Part shown: piece by piece, positions 21,541 to 35,800 of the stretch
Numbering within the stretch: the stretch's first letter is position 1
Layout: every line of letters starts with the position of its first letter
Assembly (NCBI GenBank): GCA_949752745.1
Contig: OX457026.1
Span: forward strand, 37,552,723-37,616,722
Length of the DNA stretch: 64,000 bases
Direction: 5' to 3'
Source of the DNA: Protula sp. h YS-2021
Lineage: Eukaryota > Annelida > Polychaeta > Sabellida > Serpulidae
Notes under the pieces: model-generated
The model's input: only the letters and a program-made list of their open reading frames with translations
The model's database searches: none
Told to the model about the DNA's origin: nothing
Position numbers and translations under genes: made by a program

Positions 21541-21546
21541 TTTATT
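21541..21546 (-). promoter_or_regulatory. TAF2 polyadenylation signal AATAAA
   Basis: AATAAA on the minus strand, 68 bases after the TAF2 stop codon. It implies a very short 3' UTR. No other canonical signal lies between it and the stop. Confidence 0.65.
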
Positions 21547-21613
21547 TCATAAAAAAATACTATTATTTTAAACATCCCACCCCCCCCTCCCGACCTGATA
21601 CTTTTTTTTACAA

Positions 21614-21858
21614 TCAAATGACTTCGAAGTCGGGGGAGCTGCTGCGACGGTCACGGAGGATGACTGGAGAGTTGGTGTTGCTGGTGCAGGAGCTAAGAGC
21701 GGCGCTGTGCTCGAGCGTGGCGCCACCACCCATGTGCTCCACGGTGGAGCCGCCCATGTCGAGCACGCCGCCCGACCGCTCCCGCTCGTGTTTGCTATGC
21801 TTATGCTTCTTGTGTTTGTTCTTCTTCTTCTTTTTCTTATGCTTCGTATCTTCTGAAC
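21614..21858 (-). CDS. TAF2: TAF2 exon 26 (last, Lys/His-rich end)
   Basis: Encodes a Lys/His block ([20 protein letters not shown]), then a Gly/Ser region ending [11 protein letters not shown] and a TGA at 21614-21616. Human TAF2 also ends in a His/Lys-rich tract, which supports the assignment even though this tail is poorly conserved. Confidence 0.9.
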
Positions 21859-24800
21859 CTGACACGACAGAACTTTTTTTATCTATTTATATTTTTTTTG
21901 CGATCTTCTCACTGAAACGCCACCCTCCTAACCCTACTCGCAAACTCTTCTCCAGTCATTACAACTTCAATTTCATTCGTCGAGGATAAACCAGTCATTT
22001 TAAAGACGCGAATACTGCTCTAGGGCACCCAAGGCAATTGTCTTGGCATTCAAAATCTAATGCAGAAAACCACGTACTGAGATCCCCGCCCCCCCCCCCC
22101 CCCTCCCATGAGAGCAGGCAAAAACACATCAATCCCATTCATTGGGTTCTATAAAGTTAGGAGACGCTTCACGAAGGCACCAAGTGCCGAATGTGCGAAT
22201 GTGCTCCAGGCACTCGTGTAGACACCACTCGTGTCTGAGACTGATGCTTCACAATAACTGTCACACAGTTCATGTATATCAAATTCCGCACAACAACAAA
22301 AAATCCAATGATACGTGAGTGGGTACACATTCACAGAAACACACTACAAAGTTGATTCCCACAATTACACACTATACATTTCCTTTCCGCAGTCACATAA
22401 AAACGTATCATTATAAACACCTTGTATCATGATGTTTTTACCTAAGGCGGGAGCCGACACCTGCGTCGAGAACAGAGGGGCACCGGAATGGAACATAGAG
22501 GGCGTCTGTGTTTTGAACAGCGGGGCGTCCGTGGGTAGTGAGCTGGCCATGGTAGGACTGCTCGAGTACTCTTCCTTCCTGAACATGGAGCTGTCGAAGC
22601 TTGTGGGTCCAGTACTGCTTTTCACTCCTATTTACAAGAGAAATATAAAATGCGTTGTAAATTTTGCATGTGTCTTTCGGTTGTATCGCGAAAAGAGATT
22701 GAAGCCATGCGATAATTTGTGGTTGGGCGTTTCGTGCAAGGTTTCATATGTATTTTTTTGTATGTGGCAGAGTCTTTCATAAGAGCGTTCACAAATTATT
22801 AGCCGACCATACAAACAATAAAAACGTGCAGAGACAGAATCATAATTATCTGTGATTTTTTCATACTGCTTTTTTAAATTATTAAAATTCTTAACTTCGT
22901 TTTTTTTTTTGGAAAGCCTTAAAAAATCATTTGGCTTGAATACAGGACACGACACTCACGAAACCAACAATTAGTCGACACCATGCTCTAAAGTTTAACA
23001 AGAGCACTCGGTGGACGTACTATAATCAATAAGGTCGGAATGTATATACGCGACAAAAGTATGCATGGTGTACTGTGTGTGACAAGATAAAAACCAGTCT
23101 TTTGTGCATTTGTATCGAGTCTGTGAGAAGCGTTGTGCCTTCCATGCACTCCTACATTCAGTCCTCGAGCATTCCCTATTACCTTCATGGCGAGTAGATT
23201 TGATCTCGCTAACAGGCACCTCTAGGGATATCAGTTGCCACGCGTATTTAATCTGAACTCAACCCATTATAGAATTTATGAGATATTGTTAGGAAAATCA
23301 GAGCAAGAAACATGTTCACCAGTTGTCGGTAATGTTACGCCGAAAATAATAGAAGTGAAAAAATATCAGATGCTTCTGGTTATACCGCTCCCGCACCAGA
23401 ACCACCACCTCAAAAAGGAGCATCAATCCCCCTCACCCACACGAACCACAACCTCAAGAAGGAGCATCAATCCCCCTCACCCACCAGAACCACCACCTTA
23501 AGAAGGAGCATCAATCCCCCTCATCAACCAGAACCATCACATCGAGGTTGAGCATCCACCATCATCCCCAACCACCAGAACCATCATCTCGAGGTTGAGC
23601 ATCCACCATCATCCCCAACCACCAGAACCATCATCTCGAGGTTGAGCATCCACCATCATCCCCAACCACCAGAACCATCATCTCGAGGTTCAGCATCCAC
23701 CATCCCCCTTCTTCCGCACCAGAAACATCACCTCCAGGTTGGGCATCAACCATCCCCCAGCCGCCCCCACCCCACCACCAGAACCATTACTTCAAAGTTA
23801 TACATCCCCCATGTCCCGCTCCCCCCATCCCCACCAGAACCATGACCTAAAGCTGAAGCATCCACCTGAACCCCCGCACCAGAACCATCACCTGAAGATG
23901 AAGCATCCACCATCCCTCTCCCGCACCAGAACCATTCACCTCGAGGTTGGGCATCCACCATCCCCGCGACCCCCCCCCCCCCCCCTCCCACACCAGAACT
24001 ATCACCTCGAAGTTGAGCATCCATCACCCCCCTCCAGCGCGAGAACCATCACCTCGAGGATAAGCAGCCACCATCCCCCCTCACCGCACTAGAACCATCA
24101 TCTCAAGGTGGACCATCTACCACCACCCCCTCCCGCACACCAGAACCATTACCTCGAGGTTGAGTATCCGCTATCCTCCCCCCTGCCCCCCCCCCCTACC
24201 ACCGATCCTGCGGTGTATTTTTTGTCACAAGCCATTCTACCTGAGAGAGTGAAGCCGTGCTGGGAGTTGGAGTCGGAGCTTTCGCTGAGCCGGCTCATGT
24301 GACTGGTGTCGTCGTGTACCGACACATTGCTGGCTACGTGCATCAGCGAGCCCTGCATATCGATGGGCGCCGAGCTGGCAGGGGGGCTACTCGCATCGGC
24401 GAAGATATCCGCAGGAGGTCCATCTTGTGCAGCCGGGATCTGCGGATTGTTGTCAGTGAAAGCGTTATACTTTGGACTTTGGCGGCCATGATGGTGGGCA
24501 AGCCGATGCATCGAGTATAGGTTCATTCACCAGGGGTGCACATGACCTTCGCATTTCGCCATGGCGAAGGTGAAATCCATTTGGCGAAGGTGAACAGATT
24601 CACCTTCGCCAATTTGGAGAAGGTGAAGTTTAGGCAAAAATTATTATAATAAAATCAAAATATGTTTGGTTTTTGATTTACGTGAACGTGAAATGATTCC
24701 ACAGCTATCCTATTGACAAACGCAAACAGTTACGACACTCGTTCAACTTGTCCATTTTTACACACCATAACTGTGCGCATATCAATTTATACCTGATCAC

Positions 24801-27800
24801 AGATTACCATTTTTGCAATAAACAAATTAAGTTACAGTTATGGTAAGAGGGCTAATTTGGCGAAGGTGAATTCGATTTGGCGAAGGTGAGCTGAACGTCC
24901 TTCGCCAAATTGGCGAGGGTAAAAAAATCCTTATGTGCACCCCTGAATTCACCAATAAGTTTTACCCATTCTCCTTACTCAGATACTGTTTTTTTTTATG
25001 CAAGCGTCTGCCAAGTTATTCCAAAGGGTTTATTTGGATATGGTATGGGGATGGGGAGTTTATAAAAGCACGTGTGCGTTACAACTGGCATTTCTGACTG
25101 CTCCTTGTTTCACAATGCCCCCGTTCAATACGGCTGTATCCGTCCAACCAACACACCGTGCCATAACGTCACACATCAGAACACAACAGCACAATTTTGC
25201 TGGTTTTTTTTTTTTTCTTTGACACTTTTATACTTAAAACTTATGACATTTTCGTTTTTCGAATAACACCCTTGTTCTTTTAGATAATGGAATAACTAAA
25301 ACCGACACATACGCTGGAGAACTTCATGAATTCTGTGGAGAATCCAGACGGTGAGAGTATACCCGACGCCTTGTGCACAGGAGGGCTCGAGATGGAAACA
25401 TTCAGCGGCTCAGTGCCTCCAAAGCTTGGGCCACGTTCCGGTGATTTGTTCCCGAACTGAAACAACAAATGCAACGCGAAATGAACAATTTACTTCATTA
25501 TCTAACATTAAAATGAGTTGCTAAAAATTCCATCTAGCCTGAAACTGGGTAGTGAACCTGAAGTAAGCAAAAGAAAACACAAAAAATCTCGTTTAAAAGA
25601 GCAGAATCAGCCACATATCCAGGCACGTACAGAATGAATATTACAAAATAAGCCCTGCACGATTGAGGACATTTGTTTGAACTCATTTACAAGTGTGAAG
25701 TGACCTTGATCTTGAGTTTGAACTGGCTGTCTTCCGATGCCACACTCTCAGCATTGTACGGGCTGTCATAGCTCATGGGGGACGCCGCTCGCCTCTTTAT
25801 ACCGCTCGGACTGTCCTAAACAGCAGAAAGAAACCATTGTGAAGTTCACACTAGGTTTGCAGCTCCCATCTAAACAAGACACCGCATCTCCATTTATGAA
25901 ACTTCTATTTCAAATACATTTGATATTATATGTATGCCACAGGCAATGTTACACTGTATTGCCCAACCGCATGTGGCTAATTCCTGTATTGTCTGATATG
26001 TCTAGCAAATACGTGTATTGCCTAAAATGATGGGTTAATTCATGAATTAACATGAAGTTTATCGTAATAATTGCACAGACTTGTCAGATATGAACCTTGT
26101 AATCTGTGAACGAAAAGTTAATCTAATTTTAGTTGACGAACATTGTTATTTGAAAAATTTTGTTCAGACGCAAATTACGGATGTTATTAAAAATAACAAG
26201 ACACATGTGAAATATTTTTCTGTCAGGACGAATATTTTTCTACATTCGGATAGGAAGAGTAACCGAAAACATCATGTTACAAGGCTCTCTTTTTTATACC
26301 ATTTGAGTGAGAGAAAAGCCGCTAATGGTACTCCCCCCCCCCCCCCCCTCGTTCCCCTTCATTGAGAGTTCAAGCACTTTTGCCCAGTTCAAGGACTGTT
26401 ACAACAAACCTGTGATTCTGCATGCAGCGACGAACTCAAGGACGTTTTTTTCTCTCTCAGATTAAGAACCATCACAGACTGGAATAAATATCAGCCCACA
26501 GTTACAACAGAATACACTTAGATATACGCATTGAGCAAAATAAAAGGTAAACTGCCTCACAATCATAACATAAAACCAGACACAGTTTAAATTTGTCAAA
26601 AAGGAATATTTCCTAAAATAAAGAATTTTATTACACAATATTTAGACGGTAAAATCACGTGAATACTAGTACTTTTCAAGAGCATGTCACTGGTTTGTGT
26701 GAACGTGGAGTGTAGAGCCTTACCTCCGGGATGGGGACACACGACGGTCTGCCTTTACCATAGAGTGCGAAGTAGACGTCGGCGATATCACAGCGCAGGC
26801 GCGAGTCGTACGAGAACTCGGCGCTACAACACAAGCAACACAGAACTACACTCAGGTACATGACACACAACACAAACAACACAATACAAGCAACACAGCC
26901 TCCCAGTCCTACACTCATGTACATGACACACAGCACAAACAACACAATACAAGCAACACAGCCTCCCAGTCCTCCACTCATGTACATGACACGGCACAAG
27001 CAACACAACACAAGCAACACAGCCACCCAGGTACATGACACAGTACAAGCAACACAATACAAGCAACACAGCCTCTCAGTCCTCCACTCGTGTACATGAC
27101 ACAGCACAAGCAACACAATACAAGCAACACAGCCACCCAGGTACATGACACAGTACAAGCAACACAATACAAGCAACACAGCCTCCCAGACCTCCACTCA
27201 TGAACATGACACACAGCACAAGCAACACAACACAAGCAACACAGCCACCCAGGTACATGACACAGCACAAGCAACACAATACAAGCAACACAGCCACCCA
27301 GGTACATGACACAGTACAAGCAACACAACACAAGCAACACAGCCACCCAGGTACATGACACAGTACAAGCAACACAATACAAGCAACACAGCCTCCCAGT
27401 CCTCCACTCATGTACATGACACGCCACAAGCAACACAACACAAGCAACACAGCCACCCAGGTACATGACACAGTACAAGCAACACAATACAAGCAACACA
27501 GCCTCCCAGACCTCCACTCATGAACATGACACACAGCACAAGCAACACAACACAAGCAACACAGTCTCCCAGTCCTCCACTCATGCAACACAATACAAGC
27601 AACACAGCCTCCCAGTCCTCCACTCATGTACACGACACAGCACAAGCAACATAACACAAGCAACACAGCCTCCCAGACCTCCACTCATGTACACGACACA
27701 CAGGACAAGCAACACAACACAAGCAACAAAGGCCGCGCAGTTCGACACTTAGTACATACACACACCATGTCAGTATGTTGTTTCCAGCCAAAGTATACAT

Positions 27801-30800
27801 CACGACAAATATCGCACAGATTTTTCGTTACTGTGATATAGCGATTGATACCATTAATGACACGGGCTGATTCCTTGTACGACTGAATCAATGACCAACA
27901 CAAAAGTACAAGGCCGCACTCACTTCATAAGTCTCCAGAATCTTTCAACCAGCGGCTCCGAAGCAAGGTGACTTGGCGTATTCTTGTCAAACGGTGGATT
28001 TTCCACCAGGAATCTGAGGATCATGTGTCGTATGAAGGGCTCTGGATCCTCCTCAACCATTTCTAGCAGCCAGTACAGCGTTTCCGAACTCGATTCCACT
28101 GAAAGAACAACCACAACAAAAAGAGTCTAGAAGCATCTACTTTTAGCCGAATTCCTTTATTTTAAACCACGCAGAAAATGTATTTCCTATCAGTTAACGT
28201 CAGTTTAAGAAAGAGTAAACTGTTCTTTTGACAAGGCCCTCTGTTTTTGCCATAACTAACAAGCGGAAAACCATCCTAAGCAAACTATTGGTTTTAATAT
28301 TTTCCCATTTCAGTCTCAGCATATCTAACATATATTGTTTTTTAAAACTTGAAGTGTTTAAAAGTTGTCTGCTGCACTTACCCTTTGTAAAATCAACCAA
28401 GGCTTTAAGAGCTGCGAGTCTCACGTCAAAAAAGTTGCCAGCAACAGCATAGCTTTTGAATATGGAGGGATCGCTGGGCAAATGTCCGAATTGCTGTAGT
28501 TTTCTTATCGCATTCAGGCAACTGAAAGAATACCACGTAAATCGCATGTCATGTGCACTGTGTATATTCTTGTTTTTCTTTGGTTTACGAGTGATACAGC
28601 TTGTGATTTTACAGTGTAAGGGTGACAGTGATCCGAACCGATTATAAAACGACATGTCCATTTATAAGAAATTGCAAATATTCAGTTGCCCCTACTACTG
28701 CCAAAAAACTCAATACTTTCGCACAACTTATACTAGCATAGGGAACGGGACCAACCCCCGGACTACCCCCCCCCACCACCGAACCCCCCAGATACACCCC
28801 CCGTGCCAACCTCCACCCCCCTCCCCATTTGTTCTCGGGGGGGGGGGGGTTCGGTCAGGGGGAGTTCGGTCCTAGACCCACTAGCATATACTACTGACGT
28901 AGGCTCTTTATGCGTTCCTCTTGTCTAGAAAATTCAAACTCATCGAAGCATTCTTAACCAACCTATACCAATAGCACAAATGAAAAATCACCTGCTTTCA
29001 CACCATGTACCTTTTCACACAGGTATCAGCTTGTACTGGGTAATAACATACAGTAGTTGTTATTTCAAAGCTATCACAAACCTCACAGTCAGTATATGTC
29101 TATAGCTCGGCAGCAATTTCTCCATATTGAGCGACCTGGTAATCTCCTCCAGTATCAGCTTAGTATCAGGGGTCAGTAAGTCAGTACTTGGCAGAGTACC
29201 CGAAAGCGTGACAGTAGTCACAGCGGGCGTGACAGTAGCCGCCAGCGCGTCGATTAACGCCGCCCTGTAGTAATTATCAGTGTACTTGTTGCGGCTATTG
29301 TCATTATACTTAAGCAGATCCAGTATAAAATTAAACACTTCCGGTGGGCATATTTGCAATGAATTTCGCAGCGTCGCCATAGCAAGAGGTATGGCCTTCT
29401 GCAAGAAATAGCGTTGAAAGTTGGCAAAGCTGTTCCTGCGCACGATGGTTGGGCACAAGTGAGATCCAAACATATTGCGGAATATGGTCATCATCGCCGG
29501 TGGTCCGGCCCACTGCCCCTCCATGGAGTTGGCAACCTTCCAAAAACAAACATCGACACAGCCAAAGGTAACTTTTATGCTATTTTTTTTTATATTAGAA
29601 TCTGGCATTTCAAAACATATTACTTTTACCTGCGACAAAATTATGACCTGCCAAAATATGAAATCCCATACATCCAGAGGCCGCCCGATTAACAGAAGTT
29701 ATCTGTGCAGTTGACAGTTTAAATTACATTTTCACCAAGCGCTGACAGCTTACGTAAGATAATTAACAGTTCTGCCTTTTTTTTTTGCGAAATAAGTTCA
29801 TCGAAAAAGTCACTACATGAGTCGGCTGGATGAGCTGATTTCTGCTCTTTTGTGCCTGATTGTCCGTAAACTTGTGAATAGGGCTGCAAGTGTTTAATGG
29901 TCATGCAGATAACCTCCTCAAATAATAATAATAATAATAACAAAAAAAAAAAAAAAAAAAAAAAAAAAACATACACCCCGAAAGTTTTGTGGCTTCGCAC
30001 CTGAATGTAGCTATTACCATTTCACAACTACGGATTTTTCAGTTCATTCCATACTTCTACATTCACTGTAAGAAACTACAAATTCAAGCGGTGAAATTAA
30101 AATCACCACAGTATGTAAGATCTGAGGAGCGATACAACAGCTAGGTGTTCACATAAGAACAGAGAAATTTCATGCAAAAAGTAACATGAAAACTTGGAGC
30201 CTTACTTTAGCCAGACACATGGCCGCCTCGATTCGCACTCGGTAAAAGCACTGTTCGTTCTCCAGCGTATCTGTCAGCACCATTCTAGTCTTAGGAGTTG
30301 GGAAATTACTAAGAGCACGGATTGCCTGCAGAATACACATGGATAACGTCATTATCACATGCCTTACCTCTCACTACAAAATCAAGATCGCGATTTAGTT
30401 TTTAAAACTCGTGCACAATCAAATTTAATACAAATATCCTTTCCAATACAACCATTACCAGCAAAGGTTTACGACGTCTGCCCAAGAACTGGCCAGTTTT
30501 GTGATTTAGTGGCGTGAGCAAGTCCCTCTGAAAAATTGCTGTCACTTTGAGAGAAACAAACGTAAGTCAACTAAACAGCTCGATCAAAAGATCGCTACAT
30601 AATCCACGCGAATGTGGCTTGCTACTTGTCACACAGCACCAACACCATCACTATCACCGCCATCTTTTAATGGGTAATCACAGCACGGTGTTACGTCATA
30701 AGTTAGCGGCGAGCACTTAGCACCTCAGGACTGGCCAAAATACCTGCGACTGTGCCACACCGCATTGCTCGTGACGCTCTGTTACGTCATAAGTTAGCGG

Positions 30801-32831
30801 CGAGCACTGAGCATTTCAGGGCATGCCAAAATACCTGCGACTGTGCCACAACGCATCGCTCGTGACGTAGCATATACTGCCACATGTAGTCCGGCTGATC
30901 CAGCTTCACCAGCCGGATCATTTCTAAATCCGGATCAATCCGGAGCCACAGCACTGGTGAATCAGGTTCCATGTCATTTAAATCCATGTCGACTTCTTCC
31001 CCCGTGCAAAGTGGGATCTTCTTTTTCTTTTGCCTGAAAACGTCACTTCGTAGTTTACTTACACGAAACAATATTCATTTCATTGTAAAATCTAATCGGT
31101 AAATTTTATTATTGTCCAGGTTATTGTTTTTTCCACATCTTAAATTAACAGTACAGAATTTGCAAGAGGATTTAGCATTCTCTGTGAAAATCAATAATAA
31201 ATTTAATATACAGATAGTCTTAAAAAAAACTTAAGGGATAAGACTTGTCTTTAGCCAGCATTTACATGAAACGTGTCACGTACCGATTCTTTTGAAAACA
31301 CTTGGAAAGCCATGTTCAGTACAAGCATATTTAATGCCAATCTATTTTCTTATTTGCAACAAACTTTCAAAAAATCTTACCGATTAATCAGTTAATTATT
31401 CTATCAATGAATCATTATGTGGCTTCTTAAAAAGTTTGAATTTGTCATAAATACAGCTTTTGTTGAACATTTCCTCGAAATTTACTTGCATTTTACATGC
31501 AAAAAGGGATACTGAAATTTTGACACTGAAGAACATATATAAGGCTATGGTAGCTCACAGCGCAGCCTCAGCCCAATCATAAGCAGTACTGTCAATACTG
31601 CTTATGAGAATGCTCCGAAAAAACTAAAGCTACGACAACGAAAGTCTGAAAAATGTATAGCTTCAATTTTTCACAATTTACCAGCTATCTCCCTTTTATC
31701 TTTTATACAGCATTTCAAAAACTATGCTTTAACAAAAGTGTTTGTGGAATTCTGAATATTTAAGTCCCCCCTAAGGATCGTAATTTCTTGTGGTCCCAAG
31801 GGTCATTTTCACTATTCAGTGGCGAAAACGGTCTAGTTATTATTATGCTTTAGTTTAACTAAGACTTCAGCTTAGGGTAAAAATTAACTATTTTTATATC
31901 AACCAATTGCGGGGCTTGAAGCATCTCAAGGCAAATCTGTCGATAAAATCGGTATCAAATGGCTTATTGGAAATCGGTAAACGAAACAATAAATGCAAAA
32001 ATGGCATGCTGCCAATTCATACAAAAAGCCTTTAAATATTCCGTAATACAAAATCCTTCCGATTAATCTCAAGAGAGTAGTTTAGTAAACTCCTGAGATT
32101 TATAACCAACTGTAAAACCCGACTTACGCTTGAATTATTAAAATAATTGTTCTCAATATCTAACTGGTTTAAATATTTTTCAATAAAGGTTACACGCATT
32201 TAATTTTTTGCATCGAACGACATTTAAAGAAAAGCAGTAGTTCAGCTTCACAACTTGAGCCGATTGTGATACTGCACTACTGCCATTTTGAAACGTCTCA
32301 CTCTTGCCGTAACCTCAAAATGGCACGTAAATTGCTGTCAAGATCACCAAACAGCACGTTATACTGAATCTTTGGGTTTTGGAGTAAATATGACCAAGCC
32401 TTGTGCTTTACCTTCTGCTCTTCGAGTGACACGTGATCTCGAATTTTGTCTGGTTCTCTTCAATTTTGAACGTGTGCTTAAATGTACCATCGAGTTCTTG
32501 AATGGCAACCGTAAGTGGCCCCTAAAAATAACAAAAATAAAACAATCCATGACGCTGATTACTGTTGTAATTGCTTTCTGAACAACTTTTCAAATCGATT
32601 GAAAAGTAGTAAGAGAATATATATATACATATATTGATGCGTTTGGTTTCTGGTTGTTCAGGCTTATACACAATCATCCCCGTGCCATATCGCATGTCGA
32701 TACCGGTCGCTTACTGCATGAAACACAACCTTACTCACATAACCCACGCTCTTCAGGGCCACGCTACAGTACACGACAGAATGCAAACAGATTTACTACA
32801 TTATATCTGATAAATTCAATAGTATTTAATT

Positions 32832-32896
<65 letters not shown>

Positions 32897-35800
32897 ACAG
32901 CCGATCTGTCAAATCAGCGACTTTACAAAGCTGCTGAATTTTTCAGCGGCTTTGTAAAGTCGCTGGTTCACTTAGCGGCTTTGCAAAGCCGCTGGAATTT
33001 TCAGCGGCTTTGTAAAGCTGCTGGTTTTAGAGCTAGAAAATTTGACAATTCCGCTGAAATGATAAAGTAGAAAGGGCATAGAGAATATTTCTCTTATTGT
33101 GGCTGGAATTATAGAATTAGTTGCTGGTTTTAAAAGTACAACAAAAATTTTCCTTCCGAATCTGATTTTTTTCTTATCACTTTCTGCACTTCACCACAAA
33201 ATAATAGATCGTATTTCCGAACCAAGTGATATTGATGTAGTGTTTTTGCAACTGGCTGCTTTGCTTCAATAATGTCACTAATTAGCAGATCGTTCTTCTT
33301 TCGGTATCAAATTACTTTTCGAACGATCTTGCAATGAAGAGAATCGTTTATTAGTTCGTCCGTGAATCGTCTTTCGTTATCTGTATCCATTTTTTCTTAA
33401 TTCTGAGAGTGTTCATTCATATCAATTTCTCAATTTTTTGTTACTTATCGTTTTTAGTTTTTGATTTTCTGCTAGTAGATTCCATACCTTTTTATGGAAT
33501 ATGGCTCCGGAGTTACCTTACTTGATTTGCTGAAATAATTATCCAATAAAAAATTTGGCCTTTTTGTTAATTATCATAACTTCGAAGTGGTTAGGTAAAA
33601 AAGTGCAATTACCATTACCCAAAGTTGAAAAGTTATTTTTACTCTGTCCGGAGTCGGAGATTCTTGGCAAAACAAAAGCCAGTGAAATGATGGTTTCCTT
33701 AATAGAACAATAAAACCAAAGAACAGAGCCATTCTTTGCGAAGTTTCTTTCCAAACTTACTGGAACAACAAAATTGCAATTGCTGTTTTTCGTGATAAAT
33801 CTGAAAATGTAATCGCCGAGTTATACAAAAGATCAAATACTTACTTCATGTCAGGCAATTAAGTGTGCTTAAAACTTAAACTGCAATCTGTATGGCGGTA
33901 AAATTGCAATTATGATTTCGATGATATGCTATGATTGTGAGATAAAGACAAACCTGGCTTTAATTGACTTTAAATTACATGTACTGTCTCTTAATAGAAT
34001 GAACAATTTAACACAATGACAAATATTTTCTAATATTGTCGAAATAACTTGTCCAAAAAGGGCCGAGTTGGTGAAGGGCCGAGTTGGCGAAGGGCCGAGT
34101 TGTCCCAACCCCCCCCCCCCCCCATAAAATGGTGTGTGAATGACATGTATTAATATGTGTCATCTATTAAAAGAATGAATAATTTCTCTCATACTTTCCT
34201 TTATTATTAATTTTGGTCAAACGACCACAAAATGGTGTATCAATAGCCTATTTCATAGACATATTCCCTATGCCCTTTCTGCTTTATCACTTCAGCGGAA
34301 TTGTCAAATTTTCAAGCCTTTAAAACCAGCGGCTTTGCAAAGCCGCTGAAAATTCCAGTGGTTTTGCAAAGCCGCTAAGTGAACCACCGACTATACAAAG
34401 CCGCTGAACATTTCAGCGGCTTTGTAAAGTCGCTGATTTGACAGATCCGCTGTAACATATATACAATCTTATTTTAAAAATAAACTACAATTTGGTACCA
34501 TAACAACGGGATGGAAAATAGACACATGATTTCCCCGCTTTGATGACTAAAGAACAATTCTGTAAGTAACGCAATACAACACAAAACAAAGGCATGAGCA
34601 GAGACAGCATTACCACGTATTTCATGGCGCCTCGGGACATGTAGTCCTGCTTCAGTTCCAACTCCACCACGTTTCTCTTCCGATTGAACACAAAACTGCC
34701 ATAGAACTTCGGCACTCCGCACGTGTGGACCCACTGATCTATGAACGTCTGGCTGTCCTTTCCTGTCACCGTTGCCATGGCTTTCAAGAACTACAACATA
34801 AAACACAAATGACCTCAACCAACATGCACGTAATCCGGGGCTCGTTTGCAAACCTTACAATTTACAAAAATATTATACACACCACCCGTATCTAGTGCGA
34901 ACCTTAAAAAACAAAAGCGTTTTAAAAAATTAAGATCCACGGAAAAACTCCCAATTTTTAGCATAATTGTAATGAACGACACTCACGGAGTTCGTGGAAA
35001 GCAGGAGGTTAGACCACGTATTGGACGTGATTTTACTCTGGGCAGCCGCAGATGCTAAGGTCAAGACTTTGTTGAAAACCTGCAATTCAAATACCGTCTC
35101 TGTGCATTTGTTCTCAGAAAGTTTCTCAGAAATCTTAATTTCCCGAGGGCCGAGTTTCTCAAAAAGCCTATTTCCGGTCACCTTTCTTTATTTTTACATT
35201 TTTCACATCGGTCCGACCGAACTTGTTTTTATTTTCACTTTTTAAAGACAAATTGTCTTCGCACAAGTTAATGAGAAGAAATTTTGGCTGCCAGTTTGAC
35301 TAACAGCGCACCTGCAGCAGGAGTTCTTTGCCAGTCCTGATCTCCAGCATCCGGACGACGAGATGCGATTTGAGTGCGTACACCGCCGCGTACGCCGTAG
35401 ACACCGTGTGGCAATTCCTGGGTGAGAAATACAGCCCCGTCTCCTTGTCGGACGACGGGTCCAGCAGAATACCCCCGTGCTTCTCTTCATACTGTGTTAC
35501 AGCCGAAAGCTCCTGAAAAAATGATGCCCCCAAAACAACACATCATTGTGCTGAGAGTTTTAAGAAAGCACAACCAAAACCTTGATTTTGTACGTTATTT
35601 ATTAGACTACACCATTGGGTGTCAGTAGATGTCGGTTCTGTAATATGAAGGCAACGCCCCTTTTTAAAGTCAAGTTCGTTTTATTTACATCGAACGGTTC
35701 CAAAACTTAACTGCTAATTTTTTTCTTAACATCAGAATTTGGCTTAACAGGCGAGGAATGGGAAGAGCGGCATTCACATAATAGCTGCTCAATGTCTGAA

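Noticed and set aside
23235..24092. Pro/His-rich frames in the 47-bp array
   Set aside because: Pure repeat translation inside a TAF2 intron.
26676..27684. Cys/Val-rich minus-strand frames of 170-200 codons
   Set aside because: They follow the intron minisatellite; only the part in 26724-26823 is real, as TAF2 exon 21.
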